Assembly: GCA_024743115.1 (NCBI GenBank)
Contig: JANSXC010000005.1
Location: 62,001-126,000, forward strand
Direction of reading: 5' to 3'
Origin: a bacterium
GTDB taxonomy: Bacteria > Planctomycetota > UBA1135 > UBA2386
DNA: 64,000 bases
Part shown: piece after piece, positions 51,226 through 60,117 of the stretch
Numbering within the stretch: position 1 is the stretch's first letter
Layout of the letters: the number at the start of each line of letters is the position of its first letter
The notes under the pieces: generated by a model
Seen by the model: only the letters and a program-made list of their open reading frames with translations
The model's database searches: none
What the model was told of the DNA's origin: nothing
Program-made: the position numbers and the translations under genes

Positions 51226-54135
51226 TCAGTTCCCGATCGATGCGCGGCCGCCTTCCGAGACGACGATGCCGATCGCGTTGACCGCGTCGAGCACGGCCCA
51301 CTGGTGGAAGAAGTCGATACCGACGAAGCTCGCCGCGTTCGGCACGCTGAACGACGCGCTGGCAGTTCCCGCCGCGCTCGTGAAGATCAGCTGCGTCGAG
51401 TCCGGGGCCGCAACCACGCTGCAGCCCGGTGCGCCGGGGATCGGCGCGGGCAGCGACGTACCCATGTAGCTCTGGTCGGACAGACCCGTCAGCAAGAACG
51501 CCCCCGACGACGCGACGGCGTCCGCAAGCGTGACGTCGTACGAGTTGCCGAGCGCCGGCAGGCCGTTGTTGCCGAGCACCGGCGCAGCGAACTGCGCACC
51601 GCCCGCACACGACACGCGCCACGACGGGTTCTGGACGAGCCCCGACTGGGTCCAGTTGGGCGTCGCGGCATCACGCCAGAAGCCGACGCCACCCGAGCCG
51701 CTCGTCAGCGTCGAGATCACGACGTTCTGTGACGAGCTGTCCATGCCGACGTAGAAGTCGCCAGTCACACTCACAGGCGTCGCGAAGGTCGCGGTGTAGA
51801 AGCCCTGCGCGGCACCGATCTGCATCGTCGTGCTCGCTACGGGGTTCGGCGACGGCGCACCGCCGTTGTCCGCGTAGATGTGCGCCGGACGCGTGACCGT
51901 GCCACCCGTCGACTGCGTCCACAGATCGAACGAAGCGATCTGGATCGAGCCCGTGTTCGGCACGCGGTAGCAATACTCGTTGTCACGGGTCGCACCGCTC
52001 AGGCTGCCACCGTTCGGGTTGAGCTCCACGCAGTAGGTCGGCAACGGCACCGAACCCGGGCAGCCCTGACCGTACTTCGAGAACGTCGCGAACACCGGCG
52101 GCGTGCCTTCCGAGGTCTGACCACCGACGATCACGAGGCCGTAGTCGGCATCGACCGCACCGGTCTCGACATGGTTGTCAGCGACGACCGAGGTCGCGAT
52201 GACGTCAACGCTCCAGGTGCCCGCGGCCGGGTTCTGCACGAACACGCACTCGATCGGGTTGGTGTCATCGGCGCTGCCGCCGGCGACGGACCAGTTGCCC
52301 TGCTCGAGGCCGTTGTTGCCCCAGTAGATGGTGCCATTGGGCGCGGTGACGCGAACCGACAGATCGTTGATGAGCGTCTTCGCGGCCGACGGGTTGGCGG
52401 CCGGCTCGGCGTAGTGCAGCACGACGCGCAGCGACGGCTCGTTCGCGCTGACGACGACGTCGAAGCGGTTCGCGGCGCCCTGGCTCAGGACCTTGGTCTC
52501 GTCGACCACGTAGGTGTCGCCGCGGTCGTCCCACATCGTCTGCAGGCTCGGGAAGCCCCAACCGACGTGCTCACGGCGGTTGTCCGTGCTCGCCGCGTTG
52601 AACGCATACTGCCGCGCGCTCGCCACCTGCAGGCACTTCAGCGTCGTGAAGTGCGGACGGTTGACGTGCGACGACGCCCCCGGGCTACGCAGCGCGTTGC
52701 CGAACGGGCCGACACCGGGCGTACCCGAGTCATCCGTGAACATCTGGATCGCGATCACGTTGTGACCCGCGACGATCGGCGTCGCACCCGAGGTGCCACC
52801 GAAGCCGCTGGTCCAGTTGCCGCTCGAGTAACCGGCCCCACCACTGAGATCCGACGTACCGATGCCGTCGTAGTAGGCCGACAGGGTCGGCTTGATGCGC
52901 AGGTCCGCAGCCGGGCCCGTGCTACCGCTACCGCTCCAGGAGTCATCGAGCGGGTTGGCGTTGTTGTTGTGACGCACGCCGCCGATCGAGAAGATGTTCT
53001 TGGCCCACGCCTGCGGACGCGAGTCCTGGTTGCCGGCGTTGCTCTGGCTCTGCGTCCACGCGATGTCGTGGTCGAAGATGATGTCGTCCGCGTCAGCCGA
53101 GATCGACGTGTAGAAGAACGTGCGAGCGTTGCCCCACGATGCAGTCGTGTGGCTCACGTTGTGCACGTTGATCAGGTTGCTGACCACCTGCCAGCGCGAC
53201 GCGTTGGTCGAACCGTTGTTCGTGTAGAACTTGCCCGCATCGGGCGCCATGCCGCGCACGGCGGGGTTGCTCGTGCCGTTGCCGAAGACGATGCCCGCGG
53301 TCGCGTGACCATGGCTCGCCGCCGCACCGCCACTGTTGACGTTCGTGACCGTGCCCGTGAAGTCCGGGTGCGTGGCCTCGACGCCTTCGTAGATGTGCGC
53401 GTTGACGCCCGTGCCCGTGTAGCCGACCTGCGACTCGACGTAGTTGCCACCGCCCTGGATGCGGGCGTTGTCCATGTCGTACTCCATCGGCGTCCACGCA
53501 TCGATCCAGAGCACCTCGTCGAGGTTCGCGGTCTGGACCAGCTGAGCCGGCGTGAGCGTCGCGGTGAAGAGCAGGCTGCCCTCGTGCTCGTCGTCGATCC
53601 GACCACCGATCGCCTGCAGCTTCGCTGCGAGCGCGGGCTTGTCGTTCTGCTTGTCGACGACGACCATGTTGTAGCGGGTGGTGCCGAGGTCACCGGACTC
53701 GAGAGCGTCGATCAACTCCGGATCGATGCGGTAGGCGGCGTGGTAATGGCCGACCCAGCGAACCTGCGGCATCGCACGGATCACGTCCGCCGCAGTCTGC
53801 GGCATGCGGACGACGTAGGCGTTGTCCGGCAGGTAGCCGTGCACCTGGCCGCCGGCGTTCGCGATGCCATCGCGACCCGCCTGCGTCGGCGTGCCGGCGA
53901 ACTGCACGAGGAACAGGCGGCCACCCGTGCTCTGCAGCGATTCGGGCATCTGCGGCTCGCCCTGGACCGGGTCGAACGACGCGAAGCGCAGCCGGACGAG
54001 TTCCGAACTCGAGTTGGCCGAGCTGGCGTTGGCGGGCTGCTGCTGTGCCGGGTTGCCGAACTGCTGCGCGGGAACGGAGAAAGCAACACCAAGGGCGCAC
54101 GCGACGAAGGCGCCCTGAGACAGAACTGATGACAT
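51226..54135 (-). CDS. secreted subtilisin-like (S8) protease, paralogue 2
   Basis: 969 residues from ATG 54135. Same plan as its neighbours: signal peptide (VACALGVAFSVPAQQ), propeptide region, catalytic core and C-terminal beta domains. Catalytic positions: Glu250 in HIYEGVEATHPDF where Asp is expected, His275 in SHGHATAGIVFGNG, Ser449 in GGTSGATPIVAGHN. The His region differs from the usual HGT (here HGHAT), so this copy is the most diverged. It has an extra Gln/Asn/Ala-rich stretch after the signal peptide. The long open frames on the opposite strand are a composition effect. Confidence 0.85.
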   Translation of the reverse strand: MSSVLSQGAFVACALGVAFSVPAQQFGNPAQQQPANASSANSSSELVRLRFASFDPVQGEPQMPESLQSTGGRLFLVQFAGTPTQAGRDGIANAGGQVHGYLPDNAYVVRMPQTAADVIRAMPQVRWVGHYHAAYRIDPELIDALESGDLGTTRYNMVVVDKQNDKPALAAKLQAIGGRIDDEHEGSLLFTATLTPAQLVQTANLDEVLWIDAWTPMEYDMDNARIQGGGNYVESQVGYTGTGVNAHIYEGVEATHPDFTGTVTNVNSGGAAASHGHATAGIVFGNGTSNPAVRGMAPDAGKFYTNNGSTNASRWQVVSNLINVHNVSHTTASWGNARTFFYTSISADADDIIFDHDIAWTQSQSNAGNQDSRPQAWAKNIFSIGGVRHNNNANPLDDSWSGSGSTGPAADLRIKPTLSAYYDGIGTSDLSGGAGYSSGNWTSGFGGTSGATPIVAGHNVIAIQMFTDDSGTPGVGPFGNALRSPGASSHVNRPHFTTLKCLQVASARQYAFNAASTDNRREHVGWGFPSLQTMWDDRGDTYVVDETKVLSQGAANRFDVVVSANEPSLRVVLHYAEPAANPSAAKTLINDLSVRVTAPNGTIYWGNNGLEQGNWSVAGGSADDTNPIECVFVQNPAAGTWSVDVIATSVVADNHVETGAVDADYGLVIVGGQTSEGTPPVFATFSKYGQGCPGSVPLPTYCVELNPNGGSLSGATRDNEYCYRVPNTGSIQIASFDLWTQSTGGTVTRPAHIYADNGGAPSPNPVASTTMQIGAAQGFYTATFATPVSVTGDFYVGMDSSSQNVVISTLTSGSGGVGFWRDAATPNWTQSGLVQNPSWRVSCAGGAQFAAPVLGNNGLPALGNSYDVTLADAVASSGAFLLTGLSDQSYMGTSLPAPIPGAPGCSVVAAPDSTQLIFTSAAGTASASFSVPNAASFVGIDFFHQWAVLDAVNAIGIVVSEGGRASIGN

Positions 54136-54245
54136 GAAAGGCCTGGGGAGGGCAGGAGAACGAGGGCAGGCGGGCGACCATCTAACAACGTCCCGCGGCC
54201 CGCCGGCAAGGCCTCCTCCTCCGAGGGTTACTCCACAACGAAAAG

Positions 54246-54275
54246 CGCCCGGCTGACCCTGAGGGCCGCCGGGCG
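54246..54275 (-). terminator. intrinsic terminator after subtilase 3
   Basis: CGCCCGGC and its complement enclose a 14-base loop that contains a further CCCT/AGGG pairing; CTTTT follows on the minus strand, 51 bases past the stop. Confidence 0.7.
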
Positions 54276-54325
54276 ATTCGACTCGGGCGAAGGGCGGCGA
54301 ACCGGCCCTTCGCGCGGGCGACTCG

Positions 54326-57169
54326 TCAGTTGCCGAGCGTCGCGCGGCCCGCGTCGGAGACCACGATGCCGATCGCGTTGACGGCATCGAGCACGGCCCA
54401 CTGGTGGAACAGATCGACACCCACGAAGCTCGCCGAGTTCGGCATGTTGAACGTCGAGCTGGCAGTGCCGGCCGCGCTCGTGAACACCAGCTGGGTGGCG
54501 TCAGGCGAGGCGAGCACGTTGCAACCCGGCGCGTTCGGGATCGGAGCCGGCAGGGGCGTGCCCTGGTAGTTCTGGTCCGAGAAGCCCGACATCATGAACG
54601 CACCCGACGAAGCGACGGCGTCCGCGAGCGTGATGTCATACGACCCACCGAGGATCGGCAGACCGGTGTTGCCGAGGACCGGCGTCGCGAACTGCTGACC
54701 ACCCGTGCAGGTGACGCGCCACGACGGCCGCTGCACCAGGCCGGACTGCGTCCAGCTGCCGCTCGGCGGCGTGCGGAAGTAGCCGGTGCCGCCCGCGCCG
54801 CTCGACAGGTTGCTGATGATGCCGCTCGGCGTGTTGACGTAGCCGATGTAGAACGTGCCGTTGACTGCGACCGGCGGGTTGAACGTCGCCGTGTAGAAGC
54901 CCGGCGTCGTGCCGACGGTGATGTTCGTCGAGGCGATCGGCGCGCTGGCGGGGCCGCCACCCGACTGGGCGTAGATGTGCGCCTGACGCGTGATCGAACC
55001 CGCGTTGGAGTAGGTGAAGATGTCGAAGCTCGACACCTGCGCACTGCCGACACCGTTGACCTCGAACGTGTACTCGAACGAGTTGGTGTTGTTCGTCAGC
55101 GAACCGCCGTTCGAGTTGAGCTCGGCGCAGTAGGGCGAAAGCGGCACCGAACCCGGGCAACCCTGACCGTACTTCGAGAACGACGCGAACACCGGCGGGG
55201 TGCCTTCCGAGGTCTGACCGCCAACGATCGCGAGGCCGTAGTCGGCATCGACGGCACCGGTCTCGACGTGATTGTCGGCGACGACCGACGTCGCGACGAC
55301 GTCGACGTACCAGGTGCCCGCAGCCGGGCTCTGGACGAAAACGCACTCGATCGGGTTGGTGTCGTCGGCGCTGCCACCGGCGACGGACCAGTTACCCATC
55401 TCGAGGCCGTTGTTGCCCCAGTAGACCGTGCTGTCGGGCGCGGTCACGCGGACCGTGAGGTCGTTGATGAGCGTCTTGGCGGCCGACGGGTTCGCGGCCG
55501 GCTCGGCGTAGTGCAGCACGACGCGCAGCGACGGCTCGTTGGCGCTGACGACCACTTCGAAGCGGTTGGCGGCGCCAGGCGCGAGGACCTTGGTCTCGTC
55601 GACCACGTAGGTCTTGTTGCGGTCGTCCCACATCGTCTGCAGGTTCGGGAAGCCCCAGCCGACGTGCTCACGACGGTTGTCCGTGCTCGCCGCGTTGAAC
55701 GCGTACTGCCGCGCGCTCGCGACCTGCAAGCACTTCAGCGTCGTGAAGTGCGGACGGTTCTGGTGCGTCGTGCCACCGGGATTGCGCAGCGGGTTGCCGA
55801 ACGGGCCGACACCCGGCGTGCCGGTGTCGTCGACGAACATCTCGATCGCGAGCGCGTTGTGACCCGCGACGATCGGCGTCGCACCCGAGGTGCCGCCGAA
55901 CGTGTTGGTGTAGCCACCACCACTGCTCGTCGTGCCGATGTTGTCGTAGTAGGCCGCGAGCGTCGGCTTGATGCGACCGTCGGCCGCCGGCCCCGTGCTG
56001 CCACTGCTGTTCCACGTGTCGTCGAGCGGGTTGGCGTTGTTGCCGTGGCGCACGCCACCGATCGAGAAGATGTTCTTCGCCCAGGCCTGCGGCCGCGAGT
56101 CCTGGTTGCCGGCGTTGCTCTGACTCTGCGTCCACGCGATGTCGTGGTCGAAGATGATGTCGTCGGAGTCGGCCGAGATCGACGTGTAGGCGCGAGTGCG
56201 CGCGCCGCCCCACGATGCGGTCGTGTGGCTGACGTTGTGCACGTTGATCAGATCGTCGACGACCTGGTAACGCGACGTGTTGACCGAGCTGTAGTTCGTG
56301 TAGAACTTGCCCGCATCCGGTGCGAAGCCGCGGTACTGAGGGCCGCCACCCGTGCCGTCACCGAAGACGATGCCGGCCGTGTTGGTGCCGTGACCCGTCG
56401 TGGCGCCGCCACTGTTGACGTTGACGACCGCACCGGAGAAGCCCGGGTGGTTGACGTCGATGCCTTCGTAGATGTGGAGGTTCAGCGTCGAGCCGGTGTA
56501 GCCACTCTGGGTCTCGACGTAGTTGGCGCCACCCTGAATCCGGGCGTTGTCGACGTCGGTCTCGTTCGGCGTCCAGGCGTCCATCCAGAGCACCTCGTCG
56601 AGCTGCGCGACCTGCAGGGCCTGCTCGGGCGTGAGCGTGGCCGTGAACAGCAGGCTGCCAGTGTGCTCGTTGTCGATGCGCCCACCGAGCGCCTGGATCT
56701 TGGCACCGAGCGCCGGCTTGTCGTTGTGCTTGTCGACGACGACCATGTTGTAGCGGGTCGTTCCGAGATCACCGCTCTCCAGGCCCTCGATCAGCTCCGG
56801 ATCGATCCGGAACGCGGGATGGTAGTGACCGACCGAACGAACCTGCGGCAGCGCCTGCACGGCGGCGACGTTGCCCGGCGCCATGCGCACCACGTAGGCA
56901 TTGTCCGGCAGGTAGCCGTGGATCTGGACGTTCGACTCGACGAGCAGGCTGCGACCAGCCGCCGTCGGCGTGCCGTGGAACTGCACGACGAAGAGGCGGC
57001 TGCTCTCCGGGCTGCGGAGCAACGCCGGAATCATCGGCGCGCCGGCGAGCGGATCGAACGTCGCGTAGCGCAGACGCAGCGATGCAGCGCCGGTCTGGTC
57101 CTGAGCAACCGCAGAAAGGGAAAGGCCGAGGGCGCACGCGAGCGCGCCCAACGTGGTGGCTTTGAGCAT
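54326..57169 (-). CDS. secreted subtilisin-like (S8) protease, paralogue 3
   Basis: 947 residues from ATG 57169; signal peptide MLKATTLGALACALGLSLSAVAQ. Catalytic positions: Glu235 in HIYEGIDVNHPGF, His260 in GHGTNTAGIVFGDG, Ser428 in GGTSGATPIVAGHN. The C-terminal region repeats the Gly-Cys pattern FSKYGQGCPGS and ends FVGVDLFHQWAVLDAVNAIGIVVSDAGRATLGN, nearly the same as in paralogue 2. Its catalytic core is closest to paralogue 1 and its tail to paralogue 2, which suggests exchange between the copies. An upstream extension of the frame to 58141 runs antisense to the next gene and is not used. Confidence 0.86.
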   Translation of the reverse strand: MLKATTLGALACALGLSLSAVAQDQTGAASLRLRYATFDPLAGAPMIPALLRSPESSRLFVVQFHGTPTAAGRSLLVESNVQIHGYLPDNAYVVRMAPGNVAAVQALPQVRSVGHYHPAFRIDPELIEGLESGDLGTTRYNMVVVDKHNDKPALGAKIQALGGRIDNEHTGSLLFTATLTPEQALQVAQLDEVLWMDAWTPNETDVDNARIQGGANYVETQSGYTGSTLNLHIYEGIDVNHPGFSGAVVNVNSGGATTGHGTNTAGIVFGDGTGGGPQYRGFAPDAGKFYTNYSSVNTSRYQVVDDLINVHNVSHTTASWGGARTRAYTSISADSDDIIFDHDIAWTQSQSNAGNQDSRPQAWAKNIFSIGGVRHGNNANPLDDTWNSSGSTGPAADGRIKPTLAAYYDNIGTTSSGGGYTNTFGGTSGATPIVAGHNALAIEMFVDDTGTPGVGPFGNPLRNPGGTTHQNRPHFTTLKCLQVASARQYAFNAASTDNRREHVGWGFPNLQTMWDDRNKTYVVDETKVLAPGAANRFEVVVSANEPSLRVVLHYAEPAANPSAAKTLINDLTVRVTAPDSTVYWGNNGLEMGNWSVAGGSADDTNPIECVFVQSPAAGTWYVDVVATSVVADNHVETGAVDADYGLAIVGGQTSEGTPPVFASFSKYGQGCPGSVPLSPYCAELNSNGGSLTNNTNSFEYTFEVNGVGSAQVSSFDIFTYSNAGSITRQAHIYAQSGGGPASAPIASTNITVGTTPGFYTATFNPPVAVNGTFYIGYVNTPSGIISNLSSGAGGTGYFRTPPSGSWTQSGLVQRPSWRVTCTGGQQFATPVLGNTGLPILGGSYDITLADAVASSGAFMMSGFSDQNYQGTPLPAPIPNAPGCNVLASPDATQLVFTSAAGTASSTFNMPNSASFVGVDLFHQWAVLDAVNAIGIVVSDAGRATLGN

Positions 57170-57418
57170 GGTAGGGAACGGAAAGAAGCTTGGGACGGGC
57201 AGGTGGACGAGAGAGTCTAGCGAACGGATGACCCGAGCGTGGCCCCCCACAGCCGGAAACCCGTTTCGGCGCGGCGCAGCCCGCGCGCGCCTTCTCCTCA
57301 GCGAGCAGTTAGGCTCGCGCCGTTCCGACCACGGCAATGGCGCCTCGCGAATCGCCGGCGCCAACCCGACAGTCATCGCGCCCACCGGCGGACGTCCCAT
57401 GCCAAGCCGAGCCCCGAG

Positions 57419-58945
57419 ATGAGACACCACCCTGCAGCTGTCATGGCATCGACTCGCCCGACCGTCACGTTGATTGCCGTGCTTGCGCTCGCCATGACGC
57501 TCACCGCTCAGGTTCACTACCATCCCGACGGGCGCCCGTGGAAGCAGCGCAGCCATGCGGGCCCGGACGCGAAGGTCGACGGCTGGTACTACCACCTGGG
57601 CCTGACCGGGATCCGCGTCGAACTCATCGCCGATGCGCCAACGCATCTGATGGTGCGTCACGTCTTCGAGCGCTCCCCCGCGAGTCGTCGCGTCAAGGTC
57701 GGTGACGTGCTCATCGGCGCCGGCGGCAAGCGCTTCACCACGCCGCATCAGAACGGCTACGGTACGGACGTGTTCGGCGCGCAAGGCCCGATCGGCGACT
57801 TCGCCGAGGCACTCGAAGCGTGTCAGAGCAAGAACGTCAAGGGCCGCCTGCAGGTCACCCTGCGGCGCGGGTCTCGCGAGAAGGACATCACGCTCGAGGT
57901 CGGAACCGGGTACGGGACGTTCGCGAAGACCTGGCCGGACAACTGCAGCAAGTCGAAGAAGCTGCTCGCTGGACTGCTCGACTACCTGCTCGACCAGCAG
58001 GGCGGCGACGGTTCGTTCGGCAACCCGGTACACAACACGTTCGCGCCGCTCGCACTGCTGGCGCACGGCGACCGGAAGCACCGGAAGGCGATCGAGAAGT
58101 GCGCGCGGTGGCACGCACGAACGACGAAGGCGAAGGATCACTCATCGCTGATCAACTGGCGCTACATGGCCGCCGCGATCGTGCTGTCGGAGTACCACCT
58201 CGCGACCGGCGAGAAGTGGGTCATGCGCGAGCTGCAGGAGATCCACGACTTCCTCTGCTGGAGCCAGTATCTGCAGATGTCGCAGATCAACCCGAAGTCG
58301 AAAGAGTCACACCCCGACGCCTACCCCAAGAACGCCGAGGACGCCCACGGCGGCTGGGGTCACAACCCCGGCTTCGAAGGCTACGGCCCGATCTGCATGC
58401 TCACGGGTCAGGGCGCCCTCGCCTTCGCGCTGATGAGCCGCTGCGGAATCGCGATCGATCGCGCGCGCCACGACGCGGCCTACGCGTTCCTCGCCCGCGG
58501 CACCGGCCCCAACGGTTACGTCTGGTACGAGGATCAGGTCGGCGATCCACAGAGCTGGGCCGACCCCGGACGCACGGGCGCGGCCGGCATCGCGAACTGG
58601 CTGAGTCCGTGGGACGGCGAGATCTATCGGCAGCGGGCGCGCGCGCACGCTCGCGTCCTGGGACAGCACCCCGAGAGTTTCCCCGACACGCACGGTTCAC
58701 CAACGATGGGTATGGCATGGGCAGCCGTTGCCGCGTTCGTCGACCCACCGAGTTTTCGCCGGCTCATGGACAGCAACCGCTGGTGGTTCACGCTCGCGCA
58801 GTGCGACGACGGCAGCTTCTACTACCAGCCGAACCGCGACAACGCGGGCTACGGCCCCGACGCCAGGATGTCGGCGTCGGCGGTCACGGCGTTCATTCTC
58901 ACGATCCCCGAGCGTGGGCTCGTGATGACCGGTCGTCGGCAGTGA
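57419..58945 (+). CDS. DUF6288 secreted protein (PDZ-like plus alpha/alpha-toroid)
   Basis: 508 residues with a signal peptide (best from MASTRPTVTLIAVLALAMTLTAQ, an in-frame ATG at 57443). A PDZ-like domain follows (MVRHVFERSPASRRVKVGDVLIGAGGKRF), then a helical toroid like terpene-cyclase/prenyltransferase folds, with the repeated pattern LLDYLLDQQGGDGSFGNP, HGGWGHNPGFEGYGPICM and MGMAWAAVAAFVDP. It matches the DUF6288 proteins that are frequent in Planctomycetes. No catalytic acid pair like the DxDD of cyclases is seen. Role unknown; divergent from the subtilase array. Confidence 0.8.
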   Translation: MRHHPAAVMASTRPTVTLIAVLALAMTLTAQVHYHPDGRPWKQRSHAGPDAKVDGWYYHLGLTGIRVELIADAPTHLMVRHVFERSPASRRVKVGDVLIGAGGKRFTTPHQNGYGTDVFGAQGPIGDFAEALEACQSKNVKGRLQVTLRRGSREKDITLEVGTGYGTFAKTWPDNCSKSKKLLAGLLDYLLDQQGGDGSFGNPVHNTFAPLALLAHGDRKHRKAIEKCARWHARTTKAKDHSSLINWRYMAAAIVLSEYHLATGEKWVMRELQEIHDFLCWSQYLQMSQINPKSKESHPDAYPKNAEDAHGGWGHNPGFEGYGPICMLTGQGALAFALMSRCGIAIDRARHDAAYAFLARGTGPNGYVWYEDQVGDPQSWADPGRTGAAGIANWLSPWDGEIYRQRARAHARVLGQHPESFPDTHGSPTMGMAWAAVAAFVDPPSFRRLMDSNRWWFTLAQCDDGSFYYQPNRDNAGYGPDARMSASAVTAFILTIPERGLVMTGRRQ

Positions 58946-58958
58946 GCGAGATCACAAC

Positions 58959-59930
58959 GTGAAGGAGATCTGCTTCGTCACCGGGGCAAGCGGTTTCGTC
59001 GGCCGCCATCTGCTGCCACGACTCGCGGCGCGCTATCGGATCCGGGCACTCGTGCGGCCCGGGCAACGGCTCGCGGGCGACGTCGAGTTCGAGCCGATCG
59101 CGGGCCGCCTCGACGACGAACCCGCGCTCGCTCGCGGCGTCGAAGGCGCCGACATCGTGGTCCACCTCGCCGCGCTCGTGTCGTTCCGCCGCGAGGACCA
59201 CGCCGCGATGCGGCGCGCCAACGTCGAGGCCACGGCGCGCCTCGCCGCGCTCGCGCACGGCGCGAGCGTCCGGCGCTTCCTGCACTGCTCCACCATCAGT
59301 GCCGTGGCGTATCGCGATCGCCCCGAAGTCGTCGACGAGACCGCGGAGTACAACTTCGGCCCGCTCGGTATCGGCTACTGCGACACGAAGCGCGCAGCCG
59401 AAGAAGCGGTCCTCGCCGAAGTCTCACGCGGCCTCGACGCCGTCATCGTCAACCCGCCTTCGATGTTCGGTAGCGGCGACCCGCGCAAAGGCGGCGACGG
59501 TTCCTTGATCACCGCTGTGATCCGCGGCGAACTGAAGTTCGCGCCGCCGGGCGGACTCAACGTCGCGAACGTCGACGACGTCTGCGCCGGCATGCTCGCC
59601 GCGCTCGACCGCGGGCGCGCCGGCGAACGCTACCTGCTCGGCGGCGAGAACCTCACCGGTCGACAGCTCGTCGAGCGCATCGCGGCCGTCGCCGGCGGCA
59701 CGGCACCGAAGCGCACGTTCCCGCGCTGGCTCACGCGACTCGCCGCGAGGGTAGTCGCGCTCAAAGAACGTGTGACCGGCAGCAAGCTGCCGCTCACGAG
59801 CCAGATCCTGCGTCTCGCGCCGCGCTACCTGTGGTACTCGTCGGCGAAGGCCGAGCGCGAACTCGGCTGGCGCGCCGGGTCGGTGGATCCGGGCATCGTT
59901 GCCGCGGCCGGCGACCTCGCCGACGGATAG
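58959..59930 (+). CDS. NAD-dependent epimerase/dehydratase (extended SDR)
   Basis: 323-residue extended short-chain dehydrogenase. Nucleotide site TGASGFVGRHL near the N-terminus, catalytic Ser in HCSTISAVAY and the YxxxK pair in GYCDTKRAAEE (Tyr-Lys). Substrate-binding part is diverged (PPSMFGSGDP, then KFAPPGGLNVANVDD), as in the hopanoid-associated HpnA-like and dihydroflavonol-reductase-like groups. Start GTG 58959, 13 bases after the DUF6288 stop, so co-transcription is likely. Substrate unknown. Confidence 0.88.
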   Translation: MKEICFVTGASGFVGRHLLPRLAARYRIRALVRPGQRLAGDVEFEPIAGRLDDEPALARGVEGADIVVHLAALVSFRREDHAAMRRANVEATARLAALAHGASVRRFLHCSTISAVAYRDRPEVVDETAEYNFGPLGIGYCDTKRAAEEAVLAEVSRGLDAVIVNPPSMFGSGDPRKGGDGSLITAVIRGELKFAPPGGLNVANVDDVCAGMLAALDRGRAGERYLLGGENLTGRQLVERIAAVAGGTAPKRTFPRWLTRLAARVVALKERVTGSKLPLTSQILRLAPRYLWYSSAKAERELGWRAGSVDPGIVAAAGDLADG

Positions 59931-60064
59931 GGCCAGCCCGCCCGCCGACCTGGCGTTGTGAAACCCGGAGGCGCCTTTCGGATCTCGCACCGCGGCCAGA
60001 CGGGGAGCCAGGCCACGTGCCCTTTTCCCCCTCCGAGTGCACCACTCTATGTGCCGAAAAAAAG

Positions 60065-60107
60065 GCCGCAGCGCCGCGTGGGCATGGAGCCCTCACAGCG
60101 CTGCGGC
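60065..60107 (-). terminator. orphan intrinsic terminator pointing to the minus strand
   Basis: GCCGCAGCGC and its exact complement flank a 23-base loop; on the minus strand the hairpin is followed by CC and seven T. No minus-strand gene lies to its right within 1.5 kb, so it may stop antisense transcription, or it could act as a leader hairpin for the plus-strand gene 10 bases downstream. Confidence 0.5.
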
Positions 60108-60117
60108 GGCATCAACC

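Noticed and set aside
47578-51732. Open frame of 1384 codons on the plus strand
   Set aside because: It lies antisense to sbcD and subtilases 1-2, is extremely rich in Arg, Asp and Val, and has no domain; a side effect of high GC codon usage.
51880-57220. Plus-strand open frames of 749 and 938 codons opposite subtilases 2 and 3
   Set aside because: Same composition artefact; the minus-strand frames carry signal peptides and protease motifs.
57170-57418. Possible gene or regulatory element in the 249-base gap
   Set aside because: No convincing ORF, hairpin or promoter motif beyond chance level; presumably holds the divergent promoters.
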